Notes: generated from the letters alone by a model not told the origin. 64,000 nucleotides of DNA from Gloeophyllum trabeum ATCC 11539 (GCF_000344685.1 NW_006920430.1:147748-211747), one strand, 5' to 3'. Positions 33,175 to 47,667 are shown, counted from the first letter of the stretch. Made by a program: numbers and translations.

Positions 33175-35235
33175 AGAGATGATGGAGGAGACGGACAGAC
33201 TTGAATATCGCATTACTATATATGTGGGAATAACGCACGTAATCAAGTCGCACGGTATACGTAGGCGTGGTCGCCACTGTAAATAGTTGAGAAATACGTA
33301 ACACTGAAAATATCCTCTGAAGTACTACCCAGGTCACCCTGCTAAATCGCAGGTGCGGCTTGCGTAGCGCGTATTCTAGCAATGCGGGTTTTTGTATTGA
33401 CAGCTGAGTTCATTGACTGATTGCGTCGACCATAACCTTTGAGCTCGGCCATGCCGCAAGGTCACAGATCTACCCTCAGAGAGGGAGCCCTGTACATTTT
33501 TGGGCGACATGAAGTCCACCGTTTAGGTTGAGTGCTTCTCAATACGTGGTCATTAAATTGACATGTACTCCCACCTCCAACCGGTACATTTTCGGTGCAC
33601 CGCTATCCATAACAGTGGAGACTCAATTGGGGGAAGATTAACAAACAGCAGCGAATCCGAGACCTGCTCTTTGGCTTTGATCACGGTAAGTCTAGCCCAT
33701 CACGAAGATTCTTTGGCTGCTCCCAGCTATGCGACATCGGAACCGCAAGGAGTAGCTAGGAACCTCTTGGCGGGTACGTTGTGCCAGGGAACACAGTGAG
33801 CTAACAGTTTCCGAGTCGAGGTTCAGAAGCGCTGCATGAGTAATACCTGGAATATTATAGGGCGATCTCGAGGGGAGATCGGCGGTCAACGGTAAGCACA
33901 GATGTTGGAACCTTTACACTGGATTCATCGTGGACATCACAGTTCCTGACTGTATCCAATTGCCGCGAGCTGAAACTTACCCTCCTGAAGTCGTCTCGAA
34001 GCGTACAGGTTAGATATATCAGATGAAAGTGAACAGTCGCCCTTTCCCGAGTTCATTGTAACTACTGCTCTCTTCCCAGCGGCAACTACGTATATGAGTC
34101 CTCCAGGTGGTCTCACATAAGGTATGTGTATCTCCAGGATCGTGAGCGATTCTCAAGGGAAGTCGCCTCGGGCAGCCCTCGGCACCCCAAGGGAACCTTC
34201 CCGTTTCGGTTCTGTTTCCCAGAGCTGGTCCCGCATCCAAGGCTACGGCATGTTCTTACATTGTCCTCCCACCGCGCTCATCATCATTTCAGATTTTTCA
34301 TTGAAAACTGGGGCCCAGCGACTGCCGTGCAGATTTGCAGCTTCCTCTCCTCTGCTGGTGTGGGATGAAGCTTGTCTCATCGAGTCGCCCGGCCCCTTCT
34401 CGATACCGAGCTCGGACCTACCCGCGCTCAACACGTTTCCGCCCACGGAAGACTAAGGTGGAGTTAGCGTTATCGTCAGTCTTTCAGTACCTACATTGAC
34501 TGCAACATATGCTGTTCCGAAATATCAGGTGCGTCATATCTTACGTCTCTTGCGGGCAGGGAGGTAGTGAGATCGGGTGCGGATATCCTGGGCATATCTC
34601 TGCAGAGCTATTCTGGTCATCATCTGAAAATATCGTACCTCCGCGCGCCTTAGCAGAGCCGACGATTGTCCTGTCCCTCGCTGAAGTTCCTATTAGAAGT
34701 CGGCACTCCAGCAGGGAGAAAGAGACATAGCGTTGGTGCCATCGATGCCACAGCGGTACCTTCGATGACAGTATTCCCATACGGAAGAAACTCAAGGTAC
34801 TCTTCCATCAAACCACGCTCCCAGGTTAGCTCACCATTATTCATTGGACCGTGCCGTGTTTTCCGGTAACCATGAGCTGTTACGGCAATCCTGGTTTTCC
34901 ACAGTACACGCCTGCAAAGGTGTGTAATTCCACCTACCATCCTGGAAGGCACAGATGCTTTACACGGCGGTCTCACAACAGATATACGGCAAATATGTCT
35001 CTTCTTCTGTCAGTATGCACTTACGTAATGGAATGCACAGCGGATTGACCCTGACCACCTTATCGCTCCTCGATTCAGCCGCTATCTGCGAAGAAAGGTC
35101 GACAATGACCCTTGAATTTACAACCCTATGCACCGTAGGCTACGAGAATGCTGGGGTTCGAAGGATCCACCTTGAATTTCAGACATTCCTTCCGATTCTG
35201 TATGCCAGAAACGTAGGACGGACTAGAAATCCAAG
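33175..35235. other. 2 kb region without a recognised gene
   Basis: Open frames here are short and overlap on both strands. One at 34660-34976 (minus, with ERGLMEEYLEFLPYGN) has a protein-like composition and may be an exon remnant, but I could not connect it to anything. No terminal repeats were found. Confidence 0.4.
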
Positions 35236-35640
35236 ATGGATAGCCTTCTCGAAAGGCTCATTGGTGAGCTTAATCGTTTACATATTTACACATGCAGTGC
35301 AGAACTATCCGGTGATCCGCTCACACGTGTAGCTGCCTTGTTCGAATCGAGGTACGTACTTACCCAACTCTAACTGCAATGCAGATGATGATCACGTATG
35401 GTGGAAAGTATTGCTTAATGACTGTTTTGCCGTATCCGACAAGGCGGGCCGTGCATGTGAACATTTCCCAGGTGGTCGGCCCACTGATCCTCCCGTGCAT
35501 TCTCGCTATCCGTCGCTTACCCCACAAGTGCCCGACATTGTGTTCCACAACTCAATGGGTGGAATACATGCAAAGATGTTACCCGTATCTCGTTCCACTC
35601 CACATGCGGTTGGGAAGCGCTTATGCAGTCCATGACAGGC
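35236..35640 (+). pseudogene. decayed exon pair of an unknown gene
   Basis: Two protein-like segments lie close together: 35236-35351 (MDSLLERLIGELNRLHIYTC) and 35385-35635 (DDHVWWKVLLNDCFAVSDK, later HNSMGGIHAKMLPVS and GKRLCSP). A GTACGT donor and a CAG acceptor separate them, but the phases do not match cleanly. After GKRLCSP two TGA codons interrupt a stretch that otherwise reads on (QAL, then FCHYRG), as if Trp codons had mutated to stops. I do not recognise the family. The reading as a pseudogene is inference. Confidence 0.35.
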
Positions 35641-36166
35641 GCTATGATTCTGCCATTATCGTGGTATGATGAGGCGTCGCTGTTATAGCACCAAGGGTTA
35701 ACAGGGTCGTACCGGCGTACGGTCAGATATCGCAATGTCTGACATACCGGAACCTTACCTTATTATGTACGTCGCTCCATTGGAGCTCCGGAACTCCTCC
35801 CAGAAACTAAGCGATTGACATAGGTGATGGGACATCCTCCCCTGTATTCGCCGGAAATCAACGCCTCGTGTCTAGCGATACATATTCAAACGTAAACGAG
35901 GACATCCCTTCTCTTTCCAAACCAATGGATAGCTGTCTGATAGGTTCGTACGCTGGTATCGTGTCAGTTCTCGTTATTCATCGCTCCTGTGGATCAGAAT
36001 ACGAACAGTCACTGGTGGGTTGCGAGGTAACTCCGGCGGTATTCGGTTACCAGATTGCACGATTGCACCTCCGCAATACTGAATCTTGTCTGGTTTCACG
36101 GCGTGCCTCGCGGCGTTCTTAACCTCTCGCTCTTTCTCAGCATATTGACTGGCATTTTGGTTCGAC

Positions 36167-36173
36167 TATAAAA
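36167..36173 (+). promoter_or_regulatory. TATA box of the F-box-like gene
   Basis: TATAAAA at this position would place transcription start near 36200. That lies downstream of the first in-frame ATG (36185) and upstream of the ATG at 36323, which helps choose the latter. Confidence 0.5.
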
Positions 36174-36322
36174 CACGTCAGCGCATGGCGTGCACCGCCT
36201 TTTCATTCTCTCCCAAGCCCCCACTCTCGGCTGGGTATCCACTGCGCGAACGATCAACTGCAGTCCCAGCTCTCAGTCCAATCCTCGACACGCTACCTCT
36301 CGTGTCTGACATCGTTACCACC

Positions 36323-37597
36323 ATGGACGTCGTACCGCCCGAGCTCCTCTCTCACATCATCTCCTTCTCTACCCTCGACGGCGGGTCGACAGCGCAGTCC
36401 CTGCTACTCGCCTCCAAGACAGTCCACGCGCTGACTCTACCTTTCCTCCTCCAGTCCCTCTCCTGCTCCGGCCTGTCCTCCATCCAGCGATTAACTTCCA
36501 TCCTTAAGTCGCTCAAGAATAACGCAGAGCGGGACGGTCGTAAATACATACCGCCCGTGAAGCATCTTTTCTTGTGCGATGTCAGCGGCAAACGAGCTTC
36601 TGACGCCGACACTTTTGTTCCTACTCCGCCGGAGTCGGAGGACGGAGAGCAACTGCAAGAGCGTGTCGATACCCCGAGGGTAGAGACTTCGAGCGACGAG
36701 ATCCATAGCCTGCTGGTGGCCTACACTGATCTGTTCGACCTTCTCGCTCCTTCCCTCGCATCGCTGACCTTCCTCGCCTACAACCCCAGCATCACACCCT
36801 ACCGAATTATCATTGACACATATCTCCCTCGACTTCGCTATCTCTCGATGCGTTTCACTGCCATACCCTACATGCGGACGTATGTACCGGATGTCAGACC
36901 GGAGGGAGAAGCGGATTCGGAGGTATTAAAGCACAGGCTTCCCGAGCTCACACATCTTCATATGGGATTCACGTCCAAACCCATGCTCTCCGATGTGCCC
37001 CTCGGCTTTCTCCAGATGACATGTGAACGGGCGCCTAACCTATCGGAGGTTAAGCTCACCAATGTACGATTCTCGGATGATTGCGTGCAATCTCTTCGGA
37101 AGAGCTTACGCCTCGGGCGCTTGGTCAAGTCGCTACAGACTCCGAGCACGCCAAGTCTGGTCGACATCGACGCCACCGACACTGCCGAATCTGAGCAGGG
37201 AACTCTGCAAGGGCAAACCGACGCGGCGTCGAGTACGGACGACGACTCAAGCACCGATGTCGAAGAGGAGGAGGAAGACATTCCTGACACCCCTTGGGCA
37301 AGCTTGGACAGCGTCTATATTCAACCTGCGAGATGTACCAAGGATGACATAGCTCACCTTGACGCTCTCGGCAACTTACAGATCCTTGCCTATGTCTCAA
37401 AGTCGCAGTGCCGCTCCCTTGGGGGAAAACAGGGGGAGGAAGAGGGTGGAAAGCGCACATCGTTGAATATCCTTCCTACCGCGACGGTAGGGGTGTACAA
37501 AGAGTGGAAGGAACGTTGGGCGGGTGAGATCGCTTCCATTCCCAATCTAGGGAGCCTCTACGGTGAGCGTGAGACGGAGGAAGATCTACTTGCTTAG
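36323..37597 (+). CDS. F-box-like protein (424 aa), single exon
   Basis: The start at 36323 has a strong Kozak context (CACCATGG) and opens with MDVVPPELLSHIISFSTLDG, a good F-box-like beginning. Leucine-rich segments follow (LPRLRYLSMRF, LPELTHLHMGFTS, APNLSEVKLTNVRFSDD), then an acidic low-complexity stretch (DVEEEEEDIPDTPWASLDSV) and a closing region with YKEWKERWAGEIASIPNLGS. The open frame continues 46 codons upstream to 36185, but a TATA box at 36167-36173 argues against that start. It is probably a substrate adaptor of SCF-type ubiquitin ligases, or a fungal protein that only keeps an F-box-like fold. Substrate unknown. No intron is needed. Confidence 0.7.
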   Translation: MDVVPPELLSHIISFSTLDGGSTAQSLLLASKTVHALTLPFLLQSLSCSGLSSIQRLTSILKSLKNNAERDGRKYIPPVKHLFLCDVSGKRASDADTFVPTPPESEDGEQLQERVDTPRVETSSDEIHSLLVAYTDLFDLLAPSLASLTFLAYNPSITPYRIIIDTYLPRLRYLSMRFTAIPYMRTYVPDVRPEGEADSEVLKHRLPELTHLHMGFTSKPMLSDVPLGFLQMTCERAPNLSEVKLTNVRFSDDCVQSLRKSLRLGRLVKSLQTPSTPSLVDIDATDTAESEQGTLQGQTDAASSTDDDSSTDVEEEEEDIPDTPWASLDSVYIQPARCTKDDIAHLDALGNLQILAYVSKSQCRSLGGKQGEEEGGKRTSLNILPTATVGVYKEWKERWAGEIASIPNLGSLYGERETEEDLLA

Positions 37598-37954
37598 GTG
37601 AGCTCGTCGCATTTACTCTGAAACTAAGCTTCATACACTGATACCGTCCTACTTGTTGCGCAATAGAATTCATCATCGCTGAATGACTGTCCGACGTCCT
37701 GATTGTGATTTCATTCGGTCCCTTCATCATTCGACTGTAAAGCGCGTCCAAAAATCTGTATTTCTGCTTCCTTAAACGGTGTCGCACTGTCAATGTTGTT
37801 ATCCCTTAGAGTCTTGGTCTTAATTGTATGTACCCGTCCATCTGCTCGCATGTATCGTCGCAAGTCAACTTCGCATCCTGTAACACCACGCTTCTGGAAT
37901 ACACAATTTACCGCAGCCTAGCTAAACTACGCAGGGATCAGTTATCCGTGCTCT
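37598..37954. other. convergent intergenic region
   Basis: 3' flanks of two convergent genes. Nothing else is seen. Confidence 0.45.
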
Positions 37955-40160
37955 TTATCCAATCATCAGCTCGAAGTAGTCCGCTACCCCCTCCAGGTTC
38001 AAGAGAAACGCTCCTGCAATGCCATCTGGACGCACTATCACGTAGACGCTGTCCGAATCTGAGACGCCATGACGGTACGCCGAGTAAGCATGACCTTTGG
38101 AGTCCACGTATATCTTACCGCTTCCTCTTCGCCACGGATCAAGGGTCATGGAAGAAGCTCGCAGCAGAATATAATAAGCCGACGCTTGTCCCGTACATTC
38201 GTACGGTTCAAAGATGTCTTGAGCTGCGTCCAGAGAGGGAATTGTAAACAAGGGCGGGAAGACAAGAATGACATGCATCCCCTTGCCAGCAGTCCGTCCA
38301 AAGATTTCGAACAGGGTTACGGAGCCGCCGGTATCGCCTCTGGTGTTTGTATCTGTGAACAACGAAGCGCCCAACTCCTGTAGTTCTCGCGCGTCAGGAG
38401 CCCTGTCGCCGGCCGTAAGCTCGCCTCGTGTTGCATCGTATGCGCCCTGAATGCCATTCCGTGGGTCAAAACCGGGGTGCCGTTCGTCCAGGACGATGCC
38501 GCTCCATCGGTAGTTAACCCCCAACTGCAGCAGATTCTTCGGTCTGTACATTGGGTCCTGCCTTGCTCGCGACGCATCATCGATTGGTCGATTAAATTCC
38601 AGAGCATGCAGAGAGTTGGTCAGGTTGAGCATCTTCGCTATCACCGGAAGGCGTTCGGAGGTATACGATTGCAGAAGAGTTTCACGAGCGAGGCCCTTCA
38701 GCACATATGCGAGTTTCCATCCCAGATTAAACTGCAAGAGCATCGGTATCTCCTTCCCTCTCTGGACAGTGGATATATAGAGATCATACCGAGTCCATAA
38801 TCGCAGTATTGAGTCCTTGCCCCCCTGCTGGAGAATGGCAATGTGCGGCGTCTAGCGTGCGCGTGAGCTTCAATTCAAAGTGATGAGTGACATACAGCAC
38901 CTCCTACCAAGAATACCCGTCCGACTTGGAATTTCTCTGCCATACGAATATTCGTCCTATATGATATGATAAATGTAAGAAATTGAGTTGTAGAGGCCCA
39001 CTCACCGCCACTCAGTTACCCAGCTGACGTCGGTGAACTCGATGTCCGATCTATTGCTCACTCGATTGAAAAGGGCTTGCATGCCCTTAGGATCAGTGGG
39101 AACTGGATCGGGGAGTTCTGGGCCGATTGCATGAATGCGGAACATAGGGGAGGGATGGAGCGGCTTGCAGAAGAAGCTAAGGTAACCGGACCTGTGAACT
39201 GGAACCTTACCCGGAGTTATGCAGACTTACGCTATCGAATCGAATGAGCCCCAGCGATGCCAATACTATGGGGGCATTGGGATCAAGCGAACGCACTTAT
39301 TGACAAGACGAACGTACATTCCGATCAAGGCCAGGAATATCTGCGTTCCCGGTGAAAAGTCGCTCTGATTCTTGGGTTTCACCTAAGAAGCTGATGCCTA
39401 ACAGCTTCCGAGTCCGTCCTATGTTTGCCGTCAGAGACTGACTTGGGGAATGTCGTACAACCGTTCGTACCCTTTGCACCGTCAGCGCCAATTAGATATC
39501 GGCATGTGATGCTTTTTGCCACCACATTTTCGTCCCTGGTGACGTGGACGTGCGCGAGGGCGGTGTGCTTACACTGTTCTACGGAGATAAGCTCTGTACC
39601 CGTCTCGACTTCCACGCCCAGGAGTGAAAGGTGCTTGCGAAGGATGCACTCTAGAATGCCTTGACTGATCGGCGCGGGTTTCGACTGTAAGCATAGTTAC
39701 ACAACATGCTCAAATTATATGGCAGGGAGAGCCCACATATGGAATGTCAGGAGCAGCTTCGGCTATCTCAGCCCAATCGATCATGTTAATTGGGTCATCC
39801 AGGCGGGCGCCATGGATAGCCATCCTTAATGGAGGAGTAGCCACATCTAGCACCTCACGAATGAATCCCAGGAACGCAAATACTTCAAGGGTTCGAGGCT
39901 CAACATCCACCAAGCGTCAGCACAAAACATAAACAACGGGCTTGACGTGAGCGAACCTGGCTAACCGTCCCTCTGGCTCCCATATGGAACTCTCTCCTGC
40001 GCTCGATAAGCCTCACATGTATCCCGTAGCGACGCAAGGCGATAGCTAAAACGAGACCTGCAGGACCACCCCCGACCTATGCACGACCGTGGATGAACAG
40101 ATCAACACAGGCTCGTCCCAGGCTATGACTGACAATAAGGACTGGAATCGTTTCATGCAT
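37955..40160 (-). CDS. FAD-dependent aromatic monooxygenase, phenol 2-monooxygenase-like (574 aa)
   Basis: Ten exons: 40160-40134, 40076-39957, 39898-39737, 39684-39471, 39418-39318, 39265-39231, 39176-39006, 38956-38901, 38851-38790 and 38731-37955. All fit one frame. Family marks are in the right order: dinucleotide-binding VGGGPAG (~10-16), SQPRTLEVF, GADGAK (~168-173), the FAD ribityl motif GDAAHCHSPAGGQG (~295) and a thioredoxin-like C-terminal domain ending SVYVIVRPDGIAGAF. This is the PheA/TfdB class of flavoprotein hydroxylases, which use NAD(P)H and O2 to hydroxylate phenolic rings in the cytosol. In a wood-decay fungus lignin-derived phenols are likely substrates (inference). The first exon has only nine codons and exon 6 is 35 nt. 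Exon 3 has a weak donor (GTGGGC). The gene appears intact. Confidence 0.85.
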
Positions 40161-41086
40161 TCACGCTCCTGGCCGTATTGGAGGATAAGTGACACATACA
40201 AGAGGAGTCCATCTGGCAGCCTATATACCCCAGGTACCATCTATGACGACTGACTTAGGGAAGTACGGGTGCCAAACTGGTAAAGCTTCAAGCGGTTGAT
40301 TTGCATAGTAAATAGAGGACGTACTCGACAACGTGTTCGTACTTCTGCCTCTTCGCGCTCAGAAGATAACGAAGGACGTCGATGTTGATCTGGCTGATAA
40401 GCCTACTGTTCAGTGCAGCGCGCGGGCTCCCAAAACCACATCTTTGAGGCACTATCGGAGGCCTCAGTGACATCTTTATTACTTAACAACGGAGACAAGC
40501 GATGAAGTCGAAGCAGAAGGAGTACGAATCTCACGTTCCAGTTATTCAGAATGTGACATGAAGTAACAACCTACGATTCTCCTCGACGAGACAACCACGA
40601 CCGTCACAGGACCAGACACTTCCTTCGCCTGGCATAGCTGAATACGACGTCGAAGACTTCTTCTTAGTATAGCAGTGGGTGGCTGACCAGCGCAAGTACA
40701 GTCAATCTTCGCAAGATTGCGCTGAGAGCCTGAGAAAGCCTCTCATCTCTTAGACTCTCTTTCGCTCCCACAACGACTGAATCGAAGGTCAGGGCAGGCT
40801 CAGAGATATTTGTGGATATGGACTTCAAGGTACTCCAGTTGAGGTTGTTCATGGCACTCCTATTACCAGGCCCTGCCACTGCCGCTGCCACAATCGTGCG
40901 AAGCCGGCATGACTGACACGTGCCCGACCGCTGCCACATTAATGCTCGCAGTGCAGAGGGGAACTCAAACACGGTCAGGTGGAATGCCAAACGCTACTCG
41001 CAGACCGTTTGACGCAAACCAGTAGGCTGCTTCTCTGAAGCCATTCTCTTTACTAAAGTAACCTTCCCGCGCTCGAGATACTACAC
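40161..41086. other. intergenic region with a possible LRR remnant
   Basis: A minus-strand open frame at 40664-40990 includes LNWSTLKSISTNI and SLRDERLSQALSAILRRLTV, which look like leucine-rich repeats of an F-box protein. No complete gene can be built from it. The rest is empty. Confidence 0.35.
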
Positions 41087-42166
41087 GTGCAACGCTACTC
41101 CCTCCCTGCGTATGAGAAGTTATTGATCCCTTCCTTGACTTCCTTGACAATTTCCGGGAGGTCGTCTGGAATTGCAATAAACGTCGCGAAGGCTCTTGAT
41201 GTTCTACGCAGTCTGCCGGCCCTTATAACGCTCGTCCTGGAAGACGCAATATTGCCAATGTCTTGGTATACAAATTCGTATGCGGAAGATAGAGAATTGC
41301 TTGCGGGGTCGCCGAAGTGTGACACCGTACTTCTGCGCTTGACGAATCTCCATGTTCGAGGCAACCTCATTCCTTGCGTCGAGCTCCTCCCTAATCTCAC
41401 GCTCCCCACTCTTGGCCGCCTCGACCTTGCCTTGGGCTCACTTGACTGCAGTCTCGGACGGAACCGTACCACCGATATCATCGAAATCGAAGTCTCCGAG
41501 GCTATCAAGCCTCTTACCGGGTTGATCGCGAACGTCTCTCATGGTGGTCATTTCAAGAAGCTTGCGATAACTACTTCTTGGAGACATGACTACATCGACC
41601 GGCAATACGAGGGCATTTGTGCATAGACTCGTAGCGAGTCCGCGGATTCGGGAAAGACACAGACCACGGTCCGCCTAGGAGTAGGGGTAAAAGAGAAGAG
41701 GTCGGAGAAGGTGCGACATGCTCTCCTCTGCTGTCTCCACAAGAATGGACTGCAATATCTGCAAGTCCCTACCCCGCTCGCCGAGACTGCTTGGGAAAGG
41801 CGATTCAACGATGCGCAAGACGTGACCAGACTCTGGCTCACGGGCGCCGACGATGCGATCGTCAACGCATTGTCGGTTACGGAAAAATCAACCAACAAAG
41901 GGGAGGGAGTCTCTTATTCCCCAGTCTCCAAGTTTTGCGCATAGAGGTGGAGTACAATGACGGCGGGTACAACGGAATTCGCAGAAAAACTTGCCCGAGC
42001 GCTGAAGTCAAGGCAAGATGCTGGCCACCCTTTGGAACGGCTCCACATCCGAGGAGCCGAAGGCTGGACGGATAATGATGTGCGAAGCTTACAGAACGTC
42101 GTGAAGGAGCTTACTGTGGAGACCTCGGCAGACGTCCATGTCGTGACCGAAAAAAAGGAGAAGTAA
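41087..42166 (+). pseudogene. F-box/LRR protein, disrupted
   Basis: The translation has the leucine-rich pattern and closing region of mushroom F-box proteins (IPSLTSLTISGRSSG, LPALITLVLEDA, LFPSLQVLRIEVEY, HPLERLHIRGAEGWTDNDV). It is broken. A TAG at 41624-41626 interrupts a frame that continues for another 105 codons (LLCCLHKNGLQYLQVPTP, DVTRLWLTGADDAIVNAL). Two frame changes follow, near 41910 and 41955. No F-box start was found upstream. Introns do not explain the breaks because fitting GT-AG pairs are absent. The gene was probably a relative of the F-box genes at 28.4 and 36.3 kb. Confidence 0.6.
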
Positions 42167-42220
42167 CACGAACGTGGGCTAGAAAGGACTAGGGGCGAGC
42201 GAGACAATTGTGCAGTGATG

Positions 42221-42236
42221 TGGTGGTGGTGGTGGT
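42221..42236. repeat. TGG microsatellite
   Basis: Five tandem TGG units plus one base lie in the intergenic space between the F-box pseudogene and the DUF7770-like gene. The remainder of 42167-42669 shows no gene. Confidence 0.8.
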
Positions 42237-42669
42237 GCGGATACTTGCGTAGTTAACACGTAGTCAGCTCTCTACCTAGTCAGATCGTGCGAATCAGTAA
42301 TGATCGAGCGTAATGTAGCCGTTGGAATTTCATGGGCGGCAAGAAACTGTACGTATCCAAGGAGTATGACATGCAAGGCTTCCAGATACTGGCATTCTCG
42401 CGGGAGCGAGTGTGAGGTCCCACGGCAACAGTGAGTATTGACCCGAGAAAGCTAAGAACCAATTATGCGGTGGTCAGTAATATCGTACACGCTCATGCTT
42501 ACCAGGGCATCTCAGCATGTGGTCGGGATTTAGTCCGAACGTGTGCTCAGTTACGCGCCAGCCTACGGCCGAGTCGTGATCATGGCCGCATGGATGTTGC
42601 ATTAAATCGATCAAGCAAGGGAATGCTCTACAGCCTCATTAGACCACAGCCTCAATTATTGGACACACA

Positions 42670-43283
42670 TCAGAAGAATTGGCCTTCCTCGATGTCTCTC
42701 GGGACGGGAGAAGTGCCCACAGGGCTCGGCCAGTAGCAAGGCAATGTTTCGGTCACCCGTTCCGCATCACCTCTTGAGATGAGCTCGGCCTCCGCCAGGT
42801 CTCCTGCGACAACGGACATCCAATACCTGCGTGAGGGAAGAGTTAGTTTTCCAGATTGGTAGAAACTGTGAATGGTATATACCTGCAACCCTCCATATTT
42901 CTAGTAAAGATGTAATGATCCCGACCCTTCTCGATAAGGACACGAAGGACACCGCCAACGATCGAAGTCTTACACGGTTCGATGGTGACGCATTTCGCCT
43001 GGTCAGCGACGACACCGACGTCTTCCTCTTCCAGGATAATCATGCCCGGCTGTCCAGCTGCGTTCGGCGCACAGTCAATCTTTACAGAACGACGTGCTGC
43101 AACTTCAAGGAAGATCGACCAATGATTAGTCGGTGGGAGATCACCATCGCCCAGATTATCCAGGTTTGTGAGGGCAACGAAATGTATGGCGAGGACGGGC
43201 GACGCCAAATCGCTGAATTTGAACCGGGATATACCCCAGTTATCGTCATTTTTGAGATGACTCTCGACTTCAGCCAGGTTCAT
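42670..43283 (-). CDS. DUF7770-like protein (185 aa)
   Basis: Two exons, 43283-42883 and 42826-42670, joined in phase 2 (TGCAG|GTATAT ... ACGCAG|GTATTGG). The overall pattern is typical of a small fungal family I recall as DUF7770: an N-terminal strand (VLAIHFVALTN), the block TNHWSIFLEV, a strand ending in ID.AP, then IEKGRDHYIFTRNMEGCRYW and a C-terminal CYWPSPVGTSPVPRDIEEG. Function is unknown in the family; genes of this kind often lie in accessory regions. The start is the first ATG of the open frame. An open frame upstream at 43698-43396 might add a 5' exon, but no splice link was found. The naming is from memory of the family pattern. Confidence 0.6.
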
Positions 43284-43855
43284 GATAGGATTTGGCGTTG
43301 AGTCTGATGCTGGAAGAACGACGACGGTTGAAAAAGGTGGGATGTAGCCAGTGACGAGCTACCTCCAGACTCTCCGGAACCGACATTGTCCTCAGCTAGT
43401 GACTCGACTGACCCCGTGGCAGGCTCTCGAGGGCTTCGAACAAATCAGTATTTGTACGTCCACGCGCAGCGGGGTTGTAGAAGTCGCCGAAGGGAGAAGG
43501 TTGGTTGACAGATGCCAGTGTGGCATGCGGCGCAAAGCCGGCAGAATGATCGTGAGTAGCGGGAGGTGCGAAATGCGCGAACGCTGCTTCGCTTGGGGAA
43601 CAGTCAACACAACAGGGCCCAGGTTCAGAACGGGTTGAATGGACTTGAAGTAGAGCTGTGACATGAGAACCCGTGCGCAGTTCTCGCATTATGGGCAAAC
43701 GTAGGCTTCGAATCTCTATGAAATTACAGTAAACATGCTATCGATATAAATCAGATTTGCGTTACAACGCTCTGATTGCTCTGCCCGTATTTTTACAACG
43801 ATCGTACTGCTTCTATGTCTTCTTTCTTTCCATCTCAAAATCGCGCCAGGACCCT
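43284..43855. other. intergenic region
   Basis: A 100-codon minus-strand open frame (43698-43396) is rich in Pro, His and Ala and could be a 5' exon of the DUF7770-like gene or chance. Nothing else is seen. Confidence 0.4.
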
Positions 43856-45905
<2,050 letters not shown>

Positions 45906-47667
45906 GATGAATGTCGATGTCGATGGTCGTTACAGTGTCTGTCTACTTGGGATATCTCTGTCGTCCTTAATATCGTCATATCGTGGGAAGTGATTCCCAT
46001 CGGTACGGAGGTCAGTGGCAGATCCGGCCTTTTAGGACCCTGAATACCTTGAGAGCAGAACACTCCCGGTTCAATCCCTGCTTACACCTGTAACGTTTCA
46101 GAGCTGCATTCAGGGTTGGAGCGTAGTATTCAGCAACATACTCACTATAATCAGACGACCTGGATAGCTAAGATACGAAGAAGGCAGGACAGATAAGTCC
46201 CAACTATCCGAGGCGGAGGTGGTAGTCGAGGGAAAGGATGGAAGGTAATTTCGCTCGAGTGGTACCTCATTATGTACACCCCGAAATATAACGGAGCACC
46301 ATTTGCCTTGACATATCACAAATGCCACTAGTCACGGCGACAGACCTAATCTAGTAGTTCGGCTTCCCGACTGAAAGGTTTGGTGGGTTCGCGCGACGAA
46401 AGTATCCGGAAGGTCAGGATGCCCGCAAAATGGCTTCTAGTACGTGTGTTTAAACTAAAAGTGCACCATAACATGTACCAGGGACTCAGGGAGAGAGAGA
46501 GATTCAGCAATATCTCGCCGCAACCCTCGTGTAGACGTAGATCCTACACCTTTGGATTATTGATTGTCATTAATATCGAAGATGCGAAGGGTTCACAAAA
46601 AAAATCCTTCTATTGCCCTAGATAATTCGCCTGATCATGAGCTGTCCAGCAGGTCCGGATCCGGTCGCCACAAGGAGCCACAACAGTTGTATGCGGGGTC
46701 CGGTGTGCAGGACGGGGTGCACACTACTTACCGGGCCGCACAGGGTGCCGACGTTGCTAAGGCGGGCTGAGGAGGTTATTCAGCGCTCTTTCTGGAATCG
46801 ACATTTTCTTTCCCATGCTGACTGGGGAACTGAGGCGAGCAGAATGGTGTCAAGCCCATTACTCTGCGAACGTGCTTTGCTGACTGGGATATCTTCGCCG
46901 TGTTTGATCGGACGTTCGCGGACGTAATGTTCCCGTTCTGAAGGTCACTCGGTAGTCGAACTAGCGGAATTTAAAAGCTAGTGAATCGACATGGCAAGGC
47001 GAACTTCTTCATCCTTCTCTACAAAGGATGAGCTTTAGTGCAACTTTGAACGCTTAGAATAGGGCCTCTCGCTACAAGGGATCTGCACTGCCAGGCACGC
47101 CGCGTTGCGCCGGACTGAGAAAACGATGACTCTTCGTCGCCGTCTTTCACCGAGATCAGTCGGTGATCCAAGAAAACAAAGAATGCTGCGCTTTACAGAA
47201 TAAATCGCTCCTTGAGAGGCTGAAGTACTGAAACACTAATAATTACGGCGCTTATGGACGGACGGTTGTTGTCAACGCCACACATGCACGTGGCTGCCGC
47301 GGGCCATTGTCCGACTAGCCTGAGTCGCAGACGCGTTCAGACTTGCACTAGTACTGGCAGCCTCTTGCAGACTCTAAAATCCTAGACTGATCCCCAACTT
47401 ATTCTACTCGTCTCTTGTTATTTCTTGCTTTTTGCCGAATCCGGGACGTTTTACGAGGAAAAACAGAGAGACGAGACTTGCGCGACAGCAGTGGCGCAGA
47501 CATTCATGTGAGTATACGCTGATGGCCAGAGGGGCGTTAGATTGCGGGGAAACGCTCGTGGGTGCTACGCAGACGAAAGACTTGAGCGGTACTGGTCTTC
47601 TGCATACTCCCATGCTGAAGACGATCGTGCACAGATAGCGCCGACCAGTTACCAGCCGTTCGAAGTC
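45906..47667. other. 1.8 kb divergent intergenic region
   Basis: It lies between the starts of the PGI gene (minus) and the CSN3 gene (plus). Open frames are short and unconnected. I see no gene, tRNA or repeat. It is the upstream region of two housekeeping genes. Confidence 0.45.
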
